NCBI RefSeq assembly: GCF_036021035.1
Contig: NZ_CP107930.1
Span: 3,162,001-3,226,000, forward strand
Direction of reading: 5' to 3'
Length of the DNA stretch: 64,000 bases
Source of the DNA: Kineococcus sp. NBC_00420
Lineage (GTDB): Bacteria > Actinomycetota > Actinomycetes > Actinomycetales > Kineococcaceae
Both the position numbers and the translations under genes were made by a program. Shown piece after piece: positions 41,085 to 48,294 of the stretch (the stretch's first letter is position 1; each line of letters opens with the position of its first letter). Below the pieces are notes generated by a model. The model had not been told where the DNA came from. It did not search any database and worked only from the letters and a program-made list of their open reading frames with translations.

Positions 41085-41698
41085 AGGTACTGCCCCGTCC
41101 CGGGCGGCTGGATGCGGGGCATGCCGTCACCACGAGGGGGACCGGCGGGGTGCGGGGCCCCAGCCGGCAACGCCCGCCGCATCTCCTGCAGCTGCGCCTG
41201 CGCGGCCATCTGCTGGGCGACGAGCGCGGTCTGGATGCCGTGGAAGAGACCCTCCAGCCAGCCGACGAGCTGGGCCTGGGCGATGCGCAGCTCGCTCTCC
41301 GAGGGCGTCTCACCCTCCGCGAACGGCAACGCGATCCGGCGCAGTTCCTCGACGAGCTCCGGGGCGAGACCGTCCTCGAGCTCGTTGATGGAGCGCTCGT
41401 GGATCTGGGCCAGGCGGCTGCGACCGGCCTCGTCCAGCGGCGCCGAACGCACCTCCTCGAGGAGCTGCTTGATCATGCTGCCGATGCGCATGACCTTCGC
41501 CGGCTGGGACACCATGTCGGCCGGTCCGGGCTCGCCGTCCTCGAGCGGTTCGGCGATGCCCATGCCCTGCGGGGTCACCACCACGACGCGCGGTTCGGGG
41601 CCGTCGGTGGTCTCACGGGGGGCGTCGGGCGGGGTCGGGTCGCCCGGGAAGGAGGTGGAGTCGGTCGAACCGGGGAATCCGGAGGTGGAGTCGGACAT
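41081..41698 (-). CDS. bpa: Bacterial proteasome activator
   Basis: A 205-residue protein of the Bpa/PafE family. A disordered N-terminus (about 1-35) is followed by the VVVVTPQGM strand and a four-helix region (about 65-175) that forms the dodecameric ring. The C-terminus GQYL is the exact motif used by mycobacterial Bpa to dock on and open the 20S proteasome. It feeds unfolded proteins to the proteasome without ATP. ATG 41698 lies six bases after CAGGAT (41705-41710 on the opposite strand), suggesting a leaderless mRNA. It confirms that the organism is an actinobacterium with a proteasome. Confidence 0.94.
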   Translation of the reverse strand: MSDSTSGFPGSTDSTSFPGDPTPPDAPRETTDGPEPRVVVVTPQGMGIAEPLEDGEPGPADMVSQPAKVMRIGSMIKQLLEEVRSAPLDEAGRSRLAQIHERSINELEDGLAPELVEELRRIALPFAEGETPSESELRIAQAQLVGWLEGLFHGIQTALVAQQMAAQAQLQEMRRALPAGAPHPAGPPRGDGMPRIQPPGTGQYL

Positions 41699-41713
41699 GA
41701 CCCCATCCTGCCC

Positions 41714-42559
41714 TCAGCCCCGGCGGTGCACCTCTCGCGGGAGGCTGCGGGCCGCGCTCAGCACCGTCAGCGCCACGACCGCCCCGGCCACGACGTAGGA
41801 CGTGCGCAACGAGGCGTCACCGGCGTAGACCACGACGAGAGCTGCGGCGCAGGCCACCGGGACGACCAGCGACAGGGCCACCAGGCGACCACGCCGACGG
41901 TGGTCGCGGCTGGGCAGGACCTGCACGAGGCAGAGCACGATCGAACCGACCAGCGCCGAGGCGAGCACGTCGCTGACCCGGTGCCACCCGTCGGCGATGA
42001 CGAAGGCCCCCATCGCCCCCGCGGCCGCCGCCCCCACCACCGCGACGGGGAACCGCAGCCAGCGCGGGGCCGCGACCAGCAACCCCAGCGCCAGCCCGAG
42101 CACCGCCGACGTGTGACCGCTCGGCAGGCTGTTCGAGGACGCCGCGTAGCTCTCCGCGAGGTGCGGACGTTCCAGCAGCACCAGCTTCAGCAGCTCGGTC
42201 AGACCCAGCGTCCCCGCCGCGACGGCCAGGCCCTGCACGGCGCGCCCGGGACGTCCCCGGACCAGCGCCAGGACACCGATGGCGACGAACCCGAACACCA
42301 GGTGCTGCGGCTGCAGGCGTTCCGCGAGGTGGAACGCCCGACCGAGCCAGCCGGCCGCGTCGCCCCGGGTCGCGAGGGCGTCGGAGTGCAGGCGGTTCTC
42401 GTGCAGCTGACCCGTCGCCGTCCGCACGCAGACGTAGTAGAGGACCCCGAGGGCCACGACCTGACCCCACGCCCCGGCGAGCGCGACGAACGACCACGTC
42501 CGTCGCGCCCCGGGCGTGCGGGACGGGCTGTGCTGCTGCGAAGGCGCGGAGGTGACCAC
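41714..42559 (-). CDS. PAP2-superfamily membrane phosphatase
   Basis: A protein of about 281 residues with five or six membrane helices and the three PAP2 motifs: KLVLLERP (motif 1), LPSGHTS (motif 2) and ADGWHRVSDV (motif 3, catalytic His). Such proteins dephosphorylate lipid phosphates such as undecaprenyl pyrophosphate or phosphatidate at the outer face of the membrane. GTG 42559 is preferred because it stands six bases after a CACAGT box, the spacing of other leaderless starts here; GTG 42577 is an in-frame alternative. Confidence 0.85.
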   Translation of the reverse strand: MVTSAPSQQHSPSRTPGARRTWSFVALAGAWGQVVALGVLYYVCVRTATGQLHENRLHSDALATRGDAAGWLGRAFHLAERLQPQHLVFGFVAIGVLALVRGRPGRAVQGLAVAAGTLGLTELLKLVLLERPHLAESYAASSNSLPSGHTSAVLGLALGLLVAAPRWLRFPVAVVGAAAAGAMGAFVIADGWHRVSDVLASALVGSIVLCLVQVLPSRDHRRRGRLVALSLVVPVACAAALVVVYAGDASLRTSYVVAGAVVALTVLSAARSLPREVHRRG

Positions 42560-42638
42560 CCCTCCACTGTGCGGCACCCGCGACGGCGCTGCGCACCCGT
42601 GACGTGCAGGGAAGGTGAGCTTCCTGTGTCCTGCCGGG

Positions 42639-43571
42639 TCAGCGGGACGCGCGGTCCAGCGCCGAGAGTTCCTCGGCGTCCAGGACGAGGTCGAGGGCGG
42701 CCATCAACGCCGGCAGCTGCTCGAGCGTGCGGGCGCTCGCGATCGGCGCGAGCACCGTCGGCTGCTGACGCAACCAGGCCAGCGCGACGCTTGCGACCTC
42801 GACACCGTGGGCGGCGGCCGCCGCGTCCAGCGCCGCGAGGACCTTCTCGCCCCTGGGCTCGTCGAGGTACTTCGCCGCCCCCGCCTGGCGCTGGGACTCG
42901 GCCAGCCGGCCGGGGCGGTACTTGCCGGTGAGGAAGCCCGACGCCAGCGCGGAGTAGGGGATCGAGGCGAGCCCGTTGTCCGCCACGACCTTGCCCGCGT
43001 CGCCCTCGTACTCCACGCGCTCCACGAGGGAGTACAGGTTCTGCAGCGCGACGTAGCTCGCGAAACCCTCCCGGCGCGACGTCTCCAACGCCGCCTCCAG
43101 GCGCGGGCCGGTGTAGTTCGAGGCCCCGATCGCGCGGACCTTGCCCGCCCGGACGAGTTCGTCGAACGCGCCGAGGGTCTCCTCCAGCGCGGTGTCCGGG
43201 TCGTCGGCGTGCGCCCAGTACAGGTCGATCCGGTCGGTCTGCAGCCGCTGCAGCGACTCGTCGACGGCGTGGCGGATCGTGTCCGCGGCGAGGCCCTCGC
43301 GGTCGGGCTTCTTGCCGACCTTGGTGGCCAGCACGACCTGGTCGCGCTTGCCGGACTTCGCGAACCAGCTGCCGATGATCGTCTCGGAGATCCCGGCCCC
43401 GCCCGCCGACCAGGCCGAGTAGACGTCGGCGGTGTCGACGAAGTCGCCGCCGCCCTCGACGAAGGCGTCGAGCACCCGGTGCGACTCCGCCTCGTCGGCG
43501 GTCCACCCGAAGACGTTCCCACCGAGGCTGAGCGGTTTCACGTCGAGGTCAGAGGTTCCGATGCGCGTCAT
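42639..43571 (-). CDS. Aldo/keto reductase
   Basis: A 310-residue AKR of the potassium-channel-beta/YghZ-like branch. The tetrad is Asp46 (VDTAD), Tyr51, Lys84 (ATKVG) and His121 (YWAHADD). IGASNYTGPRL and IPYSALASGFLTGKYRPG are typical. It reduces aldehydes or ketones with NADPH. It is encoded alone, next to an SDR on the same strand but separated from it by a 30-bp palindrome. Confidence 0.9.
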   Translation of the reverse strand: MTRIGTSDLDVKPLSLGGNVFGWTADEAESHRVLDAFVEGGGDFVDTADVYSAWSAGGAGISETIIGSWFAKSGKRDQVVLATKVGKKPDREGLAADTIRHAVDESLQRLQTDRIDLYWAHADDPDTALEETLGAFDELVRAGKVRAIGASNYTGPRLEAALETSRREGFASYVALQNLYSLVERVEYEGDAGKVVADNGLASIPYSALASGFLTGKYRPGRLAESQRQAGAAKYLDEPRGEKVLAALDAAAAAHGVEVASVALAWLRQQPTVLAPIASARTLEQLPALMAALDLVLDAEELSALDRASR

Positions 43572-43590
43572 GGTGCCCAGGCAACCACCC

Positions 43591-43620
43591 CGGGGGTGCC
43601 GACGCGCGTCGGCACCCCCG
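43591..43620 (-). terminator. Perfect 30-bp palindrome, terminator of the SDR gene
   Basis: The 15-base arms 43591-43605 and 43606-43620 are exact complements, so the hairpin would have only a minimal loop. It begins five bases past the SDR stop. A poly-U tail is missing, as is common in very GC-rich actinobacteria. Confidence 0.7.
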
Positions 43621-43624
43621 GATC

Positions 43625-44449
43625 TCAGAAGTCGGTGCTGGTGCTGAGGTCGCGCCAGACGTCCACCTCGGCCGCCCGCGCCTTGAGCACGCCGTCGATC
43701 GCGGAGACGGCGTCCGTCCCCAGGAAGATCGAGGCCGGGGCGTTCTCCGCCTCGGCGATCGCGATCATCGCCGCCGCCGCCTTCGCCGGGTCGCCCGGCT
43801 GCGTCCCGTGCGCGGTGTCGTTCTCCTTGCGGCGCTTGCCGGCCGTCTCGGCGTAGTCGCCGATCGCCTCGGCCGACTGCGTCAGCGAACGCCCCGCGAA
43901 GTCGGTGCGGAACCCGCCCGGCGCGACGATCGTCACCGAGATCCCCAGCGGGGCGAGCTCCTGGCGCAACGACCGCGACAACGCCTCCAGCGCCGCCTTC
44001 GCCGCCGCGTAGTACCCCGACCCGGGCGGCGCGACGTGCGCACCGATCGAGGAGACGTTCAGCACCGTCCCGCTGCGCCGGGCCCGCATCCCCGGCAGGA
44101 CGGCCTTGAGCATCGACGCCGCCCCGAAGACGTGCGTCGCGAAGAGGCGCTGCACGTCGTCGTCGTCACCCTCCTCGACGGCCGCGCGGTAGCCGTAGCC
44201 CGCGTTGTTGACGAGGACGTCGATCGCGCCGAAGCGTTCCTCGGCCGCGCGCACGGCCGCGGCGACCTGGTCGGGGGAGGTGACGTCGAGGGCGAGGGCC
44301 AGCGCGTTGTCGGGCTTCGCGTCGGCGATGTCGGCGACCCGCGACACGTCACGAGCGGTGACGACGACGTTGTGACCGCGTTCGAGGACGGCCTGGGCGA
44401 GCGAACGCCCCAGGCCGGTGGAGCAACCGGTGATGAACCACGTGGACAT
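43625..44449 (-). CDS. SDR-family oxidoreductase
   Basis: A 274-residue classical SDR. FITGCSTGLG at 5-14 is the cofactor loop, VLVNNAGYGY has the intact NNAG, NVSSIGA carries the serine and YYAAAKAAL the Tyr and Lys. The C-terminal extension resembles the SDR branch often annotated as short-chain dehydrogenase/reductase related to retinol dehydrogenases. ATG 44449 has GGGAGGG upstream. Divergent from the TerD-VWA gene. Substrate unknown. Confidence 0.9.
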   Translation of the reverse strand: MSTWFITGCSTGLGRSLAQAVLERGHNVVVTARDVSRVADIADAKPDNALALALDVTSPDQVAAAVRAAEERFGAIDVLVNNAGYGYRAAVEEGDDDDVQRLFATHVFGAASMLKAVLPGMRARRSGTVLNVSSIGAHVAPPGSGYYAAAKAALEALSRSLRQELAPLGISVTIVAPGGFRTDFAGRSLTQSAEAIGDYAETAGKRRKENDTAHGTQPGDPAKAAAAMIAIAEAENAPASIFLGTDAVSAIDGVLKARAAEVDVWRDLSTSTDF

Positions 44450-44523
44450 GCCCCGACCCTCCCAGGGGTTCGGCCGTCCTGCCAGGTCCAGGCGGTGCCC
44501 CCTCCGTGCGGTAGGAAGAGGAG

Positions 44524-45753
44524 GTGCCCACGCTCACCGAAGGCGGCAACGCTCCGCTGACCGCGACCTCCGTCCGCGCGCACGTCACCGGCCCGGTCGA
44601 CGTCACCGCCCTCGTCGTCAGCGCCGACGGCAAGGTCGCCGGCGACGCCGACATGGTCTTCTTCAACCAGCCCACCGCCCCCGGCGTCCGCCTCGACGGG
44701 ACGGCGCTCGCGCTCGACCTCACCGCGTTGCGCCCCGGGGCGGACAAGGTCGTCGTGGTCGCCAGTCCCGCCGCCGAGGGCGCCACCTTCGCCGGGACGA
44801 CGGTGAGCCTGCGCGTCGAGGGGTCCGGGGAAGCGGTGGAGTTCACGCCCGCGCGGCTGGGGTCGGAGACCGTCGTCGTCCTCGCGGAGTTCTACCAGCG
44901 CGGCGGTGCCTGGAAGGTCCGCGCGGTGGGCCAGGGCTACGACAACGGTCTCGCCGGGTTGGCGGGCGACTTCGGGGTGGACGTCGACGACCCCGGGACA
45001 CCCGCGCCGGAACCGGTGGTCCCGAAGGTCTCCTTCACCAAGGGCGAGGACGCGCTCCCGGTCGAGATGCGCAAGAACCTCAACCTGCGCAAGGAGAAGG
45101 TCGCCCTCGTCCTGACCAAGCACCGGATGACGGGGTTGCGGTGCCGGGTGATCGTCGTGCTCGACGTCTCCGGCAGCACCAGTTCGCTGTACCGCAAGGG
45201 CGTGTTCTCGCGGGCGGTCGAACGGGTCGCCCCCGTCGCGGCGCAGGTCGACGACGGCGCCGAGATGCAGGCCTGGGCGATGGGGGGCCGGGCGAAGCAG
45301 CTCGAGGACATCACCATCGCGACCCTGCCGCAGTGGATCGAGCGGTACACCAGCAAGCGCTACACCGAGGCCGAGGGGTGGAACAACGAGAAGGCCGCGA
45401 TCGAGGACGTCGCCCGCTACGTCGCGAAGAACCGCCTCGACATCCCGACCCTCGTCCTGTTCTTCCACGACGGGGGCGTGACCGACAACCGCGGCACCGA
45501 GAAGGCGATCCGCGCCGTCGACCGCGAACCCGTGTTCTGGCAGTTCATCGGCATCGGACGCAGCAACTACGGGATCCTCGAGAAGCTGGACACCCTCGAG
45601 GGCCGGGCGCACGACAACACGGGGTTCTTCGCCCTCGACGACCTCGACGCCGTCGACGACGCGGAACTCTACGACCGGATCCTGCAGGAGTTCCCGGCCT
45701 GGATGCGGGCCTACTACCCCGCGGGAGCGCCTGCGCTGCAGGGACTCAGCTGA
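44524..45753 (+). CDS. TerD domain fused to von Willebrand A domain (TerF-like)
   Basis: A 409-residue protein. Residues 1-150 form a TerD-like beta sandwich (VTALVVSADGKVAGDADMVFFNQP, then FAEFYQR-type strand VLAEFYQRGGAWKVRAVGQGY). The C-terminal half (from about 200) is a VWA domain with the MIDAS motif VLDVSGSTSS and FFHDGGVTD. TerD-VWA proteins belong to the stress-linked tellurium-resistance system, with calcium or magnesium binding. The start lies six bases after TAGGAA (44512-44517), so initiation may be leaderless. No other ter gene is near. It overlaps the convergent kinase gene by eight bases. Confidence 0.9.
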   Translation: MPTLTEGGNAPLTATSVRAHVTGPVDVTALVVSADGKVAGDADMVFFNQPTAPGVRLDGTALALDLTALRPGADKVVVVASPAAEGATFAGTTVSLRVEGSGEAVEFTPARLGSETVVVLAEFYQRGGAWKVRAVGQGYDNGLAGLAGDFGVDVDDPGTPAPEPVVPKVSFTKGEDALPVEMRKNLNLRKEKVALVLTKHRMTGLRCRVIVVLDVSGSTSSLYRKGVFSRAVERVAPVAAQVDDGAEMQAWAMGGRAKQLEDITIATLPQWIERYTSKRYTEAEGWNNEKAAIEDVARYVAKNRLDIPTLVLFFHDGGVTDNRGTEKAIRAVDREPVFWQFIGIGRSNYGILEKLDTLEGRAHDNTGFFALDDLDAVDDAELYDRILQEFPAWMRAYYPAGAPALQGLS

Positions 45754-46720
45754 CCACCACACGGTCGAGGTGGTCGAGGACCCTGGTCCACGCACCGCTC
45801 GGCAGGTCGTCGCGGTCGAGGCCGGCGCGCACGAGCCCCGCGAGTTCCGCGGCGGTCGGGGCGCTGGTCGCCCCGCCGAGCCGCTGCACCGAGACCGACC
45901 CGGCGAGGACGGCGAAGGCGACGGCGGTGCGCAGGTCCCAGCCCGCCGTGCGCGCTCCGCAGAAGGCGGCGACGAAGCAGTCGCCGGCGCCGGTGGGGTC
46001 GATCGCGGCGACGGGTGGGGCGAGGACCTCGCACCGTTCCCCGGTGCCCGCGTCGAGCGCGACGGCCCCGCGGGCCCCGCGGGTCACCACGACGACCCCG
46101 GTCCTGGCGGCCAGGGCCTCCAGGGCCTCGTCGGCGTTCCCCGTCCGGGTGTAGAGCCGCGCCTCGTCCTCGTTGGGGACGAACGCGTCGACGTCGGCGA
46201 GGCGGTCGAGGGTCGCGGGGTCCCACCGGCCGGTGTCGTCCCAGCCCACGCCACCGACGACGAACGTGCCCTGTGCGCGCAGGTCGCGGACCCAGGCCGG
46301 GATGCCCTCGGCGATCCCGACGTGGCAGGCCGCCACCCGCGGCAACGCCCGGGGCAGCGACTCCGGCAGCCAGGTGGCGCGTTCCTCGTAGGTGATGAAA
46401 CTGCGTTCCGCGGCGTTCGTGAGCGCGACCGTGACGGCGGTGTGGGCGTCGGGGAGTTCCGCGAGCCAGTCGAGGCGGAGCCCGGGTTCGGCGCCGAGCT
46501 GGGCCCGCACCGCGCCGCCGAAGACGTCCGTCCCGACGGCGCCCACGAGGGCGGTCCCGAACCCGAGGCGGGCGCTGGCGACGGCACGGGTGGCCGTTCC
46601 GCCGGCGGTCACGGTGAAACCGTCGGCGAACACCTCCGCGCCGGGCAGGGGCGCCTCCACCCCGGACATCACCAGGTCGCAGAACACCCGGCCACCGAAG
46701 ACGAGGTCGAGCTCGGTCAC
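45746..46720 (-). CDS. PfkB-family carbohydrate kinase
   Basis: A 324-residue ribokinase-fold kinase. The N-terminal VFGGRVFCDLV and GGTATRAVASARLG match the substrate region, and IDPTGAGDCFVAAF is the PfkB signature with the catalytic Asp. It phosphorylates a sugar or nucleoside. The GTG start has GAGGGG ahead. It is divergent from the glycoside-hydrolase operon, and the intergenic region holds the dyad TTCGCGAA (46760-46767). It may phosphorylate a monosaccharide released by that operon. Confidence 0.9.
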   Translation of the reverse strand: MTELDLVFGGRVFCDLVMSGVEAPLPGAEVFADGFTVTAGGTATRAVASARLGFGTALVGAVGTDVFGGAVRAQLGAEPGLRLDWLAELPDAHTAVTVALTNAAERSFITYEERATWLPESLPRALPRVAACHVGIAEGIPAWVRDLRAQGTFVVGGVGWDDTGRWDPATLDRLADVDAFVPNEDEARLYTRTGNADEALEALAARTGVVVVTRGARGAVALDAGTGERCEVLAPPVAAIDPTGAGDCFVAAFCGARTAGWDLRTAVAFAVLAGSVSVQRLGGATSAPTAAELAGLVRAGLDRDDLPSGAWTRVLDHLDRVVVS

Positions 46721-46795
46721 GGGACACCCCTCGATTCACTGATCGTTCGTGCAGGTCGGTTCGCGAAAGACTAGTCAAGGATGCGCGTTCGGTCA

Positions 46796-46801
46796 TATCC
46801 T
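46796..46801 (+). promoter_or_regulatory. -10 element upstream of a leaderless short ORF
   Basis: TATCCT ends six bases before GTG 46808. The upstream dyad TTCGCGAA (46760-46767) could be an operator. Confidence 0.5.
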
Positions 46802-46807
46802 CCCTGC

Positions 46808-46837
46808 GTGAACGAGCAACGAGGGGCTGTCGAGTGA
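46808..46837 (+). CDS. Short upstream ORF, 9 codons, coupled to GH4 gene
   Basis: GTG 46808 opens a frame of nine residues with stop TGA 46835-46837. It begins six bases after a -10 box, and its stop overlaps the GTG of the GH4 gene (GTGA). GAGGGG inside it (46821-46826) could be the ribosome binding site of GH4. This is the same design as the short ORF at 10852-10905. Confidence 0.4.
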   Translation: MNEQRGAVE

Positions 46838-48195
46838 AGCTGGCGATCCTGGGCGGGGGCGGCTTCCGGACCCCGTTCGTCTGGCAGGCGCTGCTGCGCG
46901 ACCGGGGGTTCCCGCGCATCACGACCGTGACGCTGCAGGACACCAGCGAGGCGCGCCTCGCCGGCATGCGCGCCGTGCTGGAGCAGCTGTCCGAGGGCTT
47001 CCCCGATCCGCCGCGCCTGCAGACCACGACCGACCTCGACCGTGCCGTCGAGGGCAGCGACTTCGTCTTCGCGGCCGTCCGCGTCGGGGGGCTCGAAGGG
47101 CGCTGCGCCGACGAGCGGGTCGCCCTCGACCTCGGGGTGCTCGGCCAGGAGACGACGGGTCCGGGCGGGCTCGCCTACGCCCTGCGCACCGTCCCGTTCA
47201 TGCTCGACGTCGCGGAGCGGGTCAAGCGACTCGCCCCGGACGCCTACTTCCTCAACTTCACCAACCCCGCCGGCATCATCACCGAGGCCCTCCAGGGCGT
47301 CCTCGGGGACAAGGCGCTCGGGATCTGCGACACCCCGTCCGGCCTCGGACGCCGGGTCGCCCTGCTCCTCGGCCACGACCCCGACCACGCCCGCCTCGAC
47401 TACGTCGGCCTGAACCACCTCGGCTGGCTGCGCCGGGTCGAGGTCGGTGGCCGCGACGTGCTGCCGGACCTGCTCGGGGACGACGGACTGCTCGCCCAGC
47501 TCGAGGAGCAGCACGTCTTCGGCGCCCCGTGGCTCAAGGCGTTCGGCGCGGTCCCCAACGAGTACCTCTACTACTGGTACCGCAACGCCGAGGCCGTCGC
47601 GCGCATCCGCGAGTCCGCCATGACCCGGGGGGAGTTCCTGCTCAAGACCCAGGGCGAGTTCTTCGACGCCCTCCCGCACGCGGGTTCCGGCGCCGCGAAG
47701 CTGTGGCGCGACACCGTCCTCGACCGCAGCGCGAGCTACATGGCCGAGGCCAAGGGCGGTGAGCAGGGCGCTCCCGAGAACCCCGAGCCGCCGGAGACCG
47801 ACCCGTCCCAGCAGGGGTACGCCGGGGTGGCGCTGGCCGTCATGGCCGCCATCAGCCGCGACGAACCCTCGACCGCGATCCTCAACGTGCGCAACGGCTC
47901 GACCATCGCCGGACTGCCGGCCGACGCGGTCGTCGAGGTCCCCGTGGCCGTCGACGGCAGCGGGGTCCGCCCGTTCGCGACGCCGGCCCCGGACCTGCAC
48001 CAGCTCGGGTTGATGCAGCAGGTGAAGGCCGTCGAACGCCACGTCATCGCCGCCGCCGTCCACGGTGACCGCTCCGAGGCGTTGCTGGCCTTCGCGACCC
48101 ACCCGCTGGTCCGTTCCACCGACGTCGCCGAGAAGCTGCTCGCCGGCTACGTCGAGCGGATCCCCGAGGTCGCCGCCGTGTTCGACCGTTCCTGA
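46834..48195 (+). CDS. Glycoside hydrolase family 4 (6-phospho-beta-glucosidase-like)
   Basis: A 453-residue GH4 enzyme, which needs NAD+ and a divalent metal and works through oxidation at C3. LAILGGGGFRTP (3-14) binds NAD; NFTNPAG includes Asn144; GICDTPSG gives the metal ligand Cys165; GLNHLGW includes His195. It resembles the 6-phospho-beta-glucosidase branch, but no PTS gene is present in the window, so the substrate may be an unphosphorylated glycoside or one phosphorylated by a kinase. GTG 46834 directly starts the NAD-binding strand. Confidence 0.9.
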   Translation: MKLAILGGGGFRTPFVWQALLRDRGFPRITTVTLQDTSEARLAGMRAVLEQLSEGFPDPPRLQTTTDLDRAVEGSDFVFAAVRVGGLEGRCADERVALDLGVLGQETTGPGGLAYALRTVPFMLDVAERVKRLAPDAYFLNFTNPAGIITEALQGVLGDKALGICDTPSGLGRRVALLLGHDPDHARLDYVGLNHLGWLRRVEVGGRDVLPDLLGDDGLLAQLEEQHVFGAPWLKAFGAVPNEYLYYWYRNAEAVARIRESAMTRGEFLLKTQGEFFDALPHAGSGAAKLWRDTVLDRSASYMAEAKGGEQGAPENPEPPETDPSQQGYAGVALAVMAAISRDEPSTAILNVRNGSTIAGLPADAVVEVPVAVDGSGVRPFATPAPDLHQLGLMQQVKAVERHVIAAAVHGDRSEALLAFATHPLVRSTDVAEKLLAGYVERIPEVAAVFDRS

Positions 48196-48247
48196 TCCGG
48201 CCTTGATCCGGCCTTGATCCGGCCTTGATCCGGCCCTGATCCGGCTC
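48193..48247 (+). repeat. 11-bp tandem repeat, five units, between GH4 and GH38
   Basis: Five units of TGATCCGGCCT-type sequence start at 48193, 48204, 48215, 48226 and 48237. The first three are identical; the last two carry one and two changes. The first unit begins with the TGA of the GH4 stop. One unit is close to one DNA turn. Every unit also holds TGA in the same position, so all reading frames in this stretch meet a stop. Confidence 0.9.
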
Positions 48248-48294
48248 TGAACCAGCCCCCCGCCGCGCCCCGAAACTCACCGAGGAGAACCCCC

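Noticed and set aside
42607-42626. Small stem (CAGGGAAG...CTTCCTG) after the aldo/keto reductase as a terminator
   Set aside because: The stem is short with a bulge and lacks a U tract, so I do not list it as a feature.
48193-48247. Possible CRISPR array
   Set aside because: The repeat unit is 11 bp and directly tandem without spacers; there are no cas genes.
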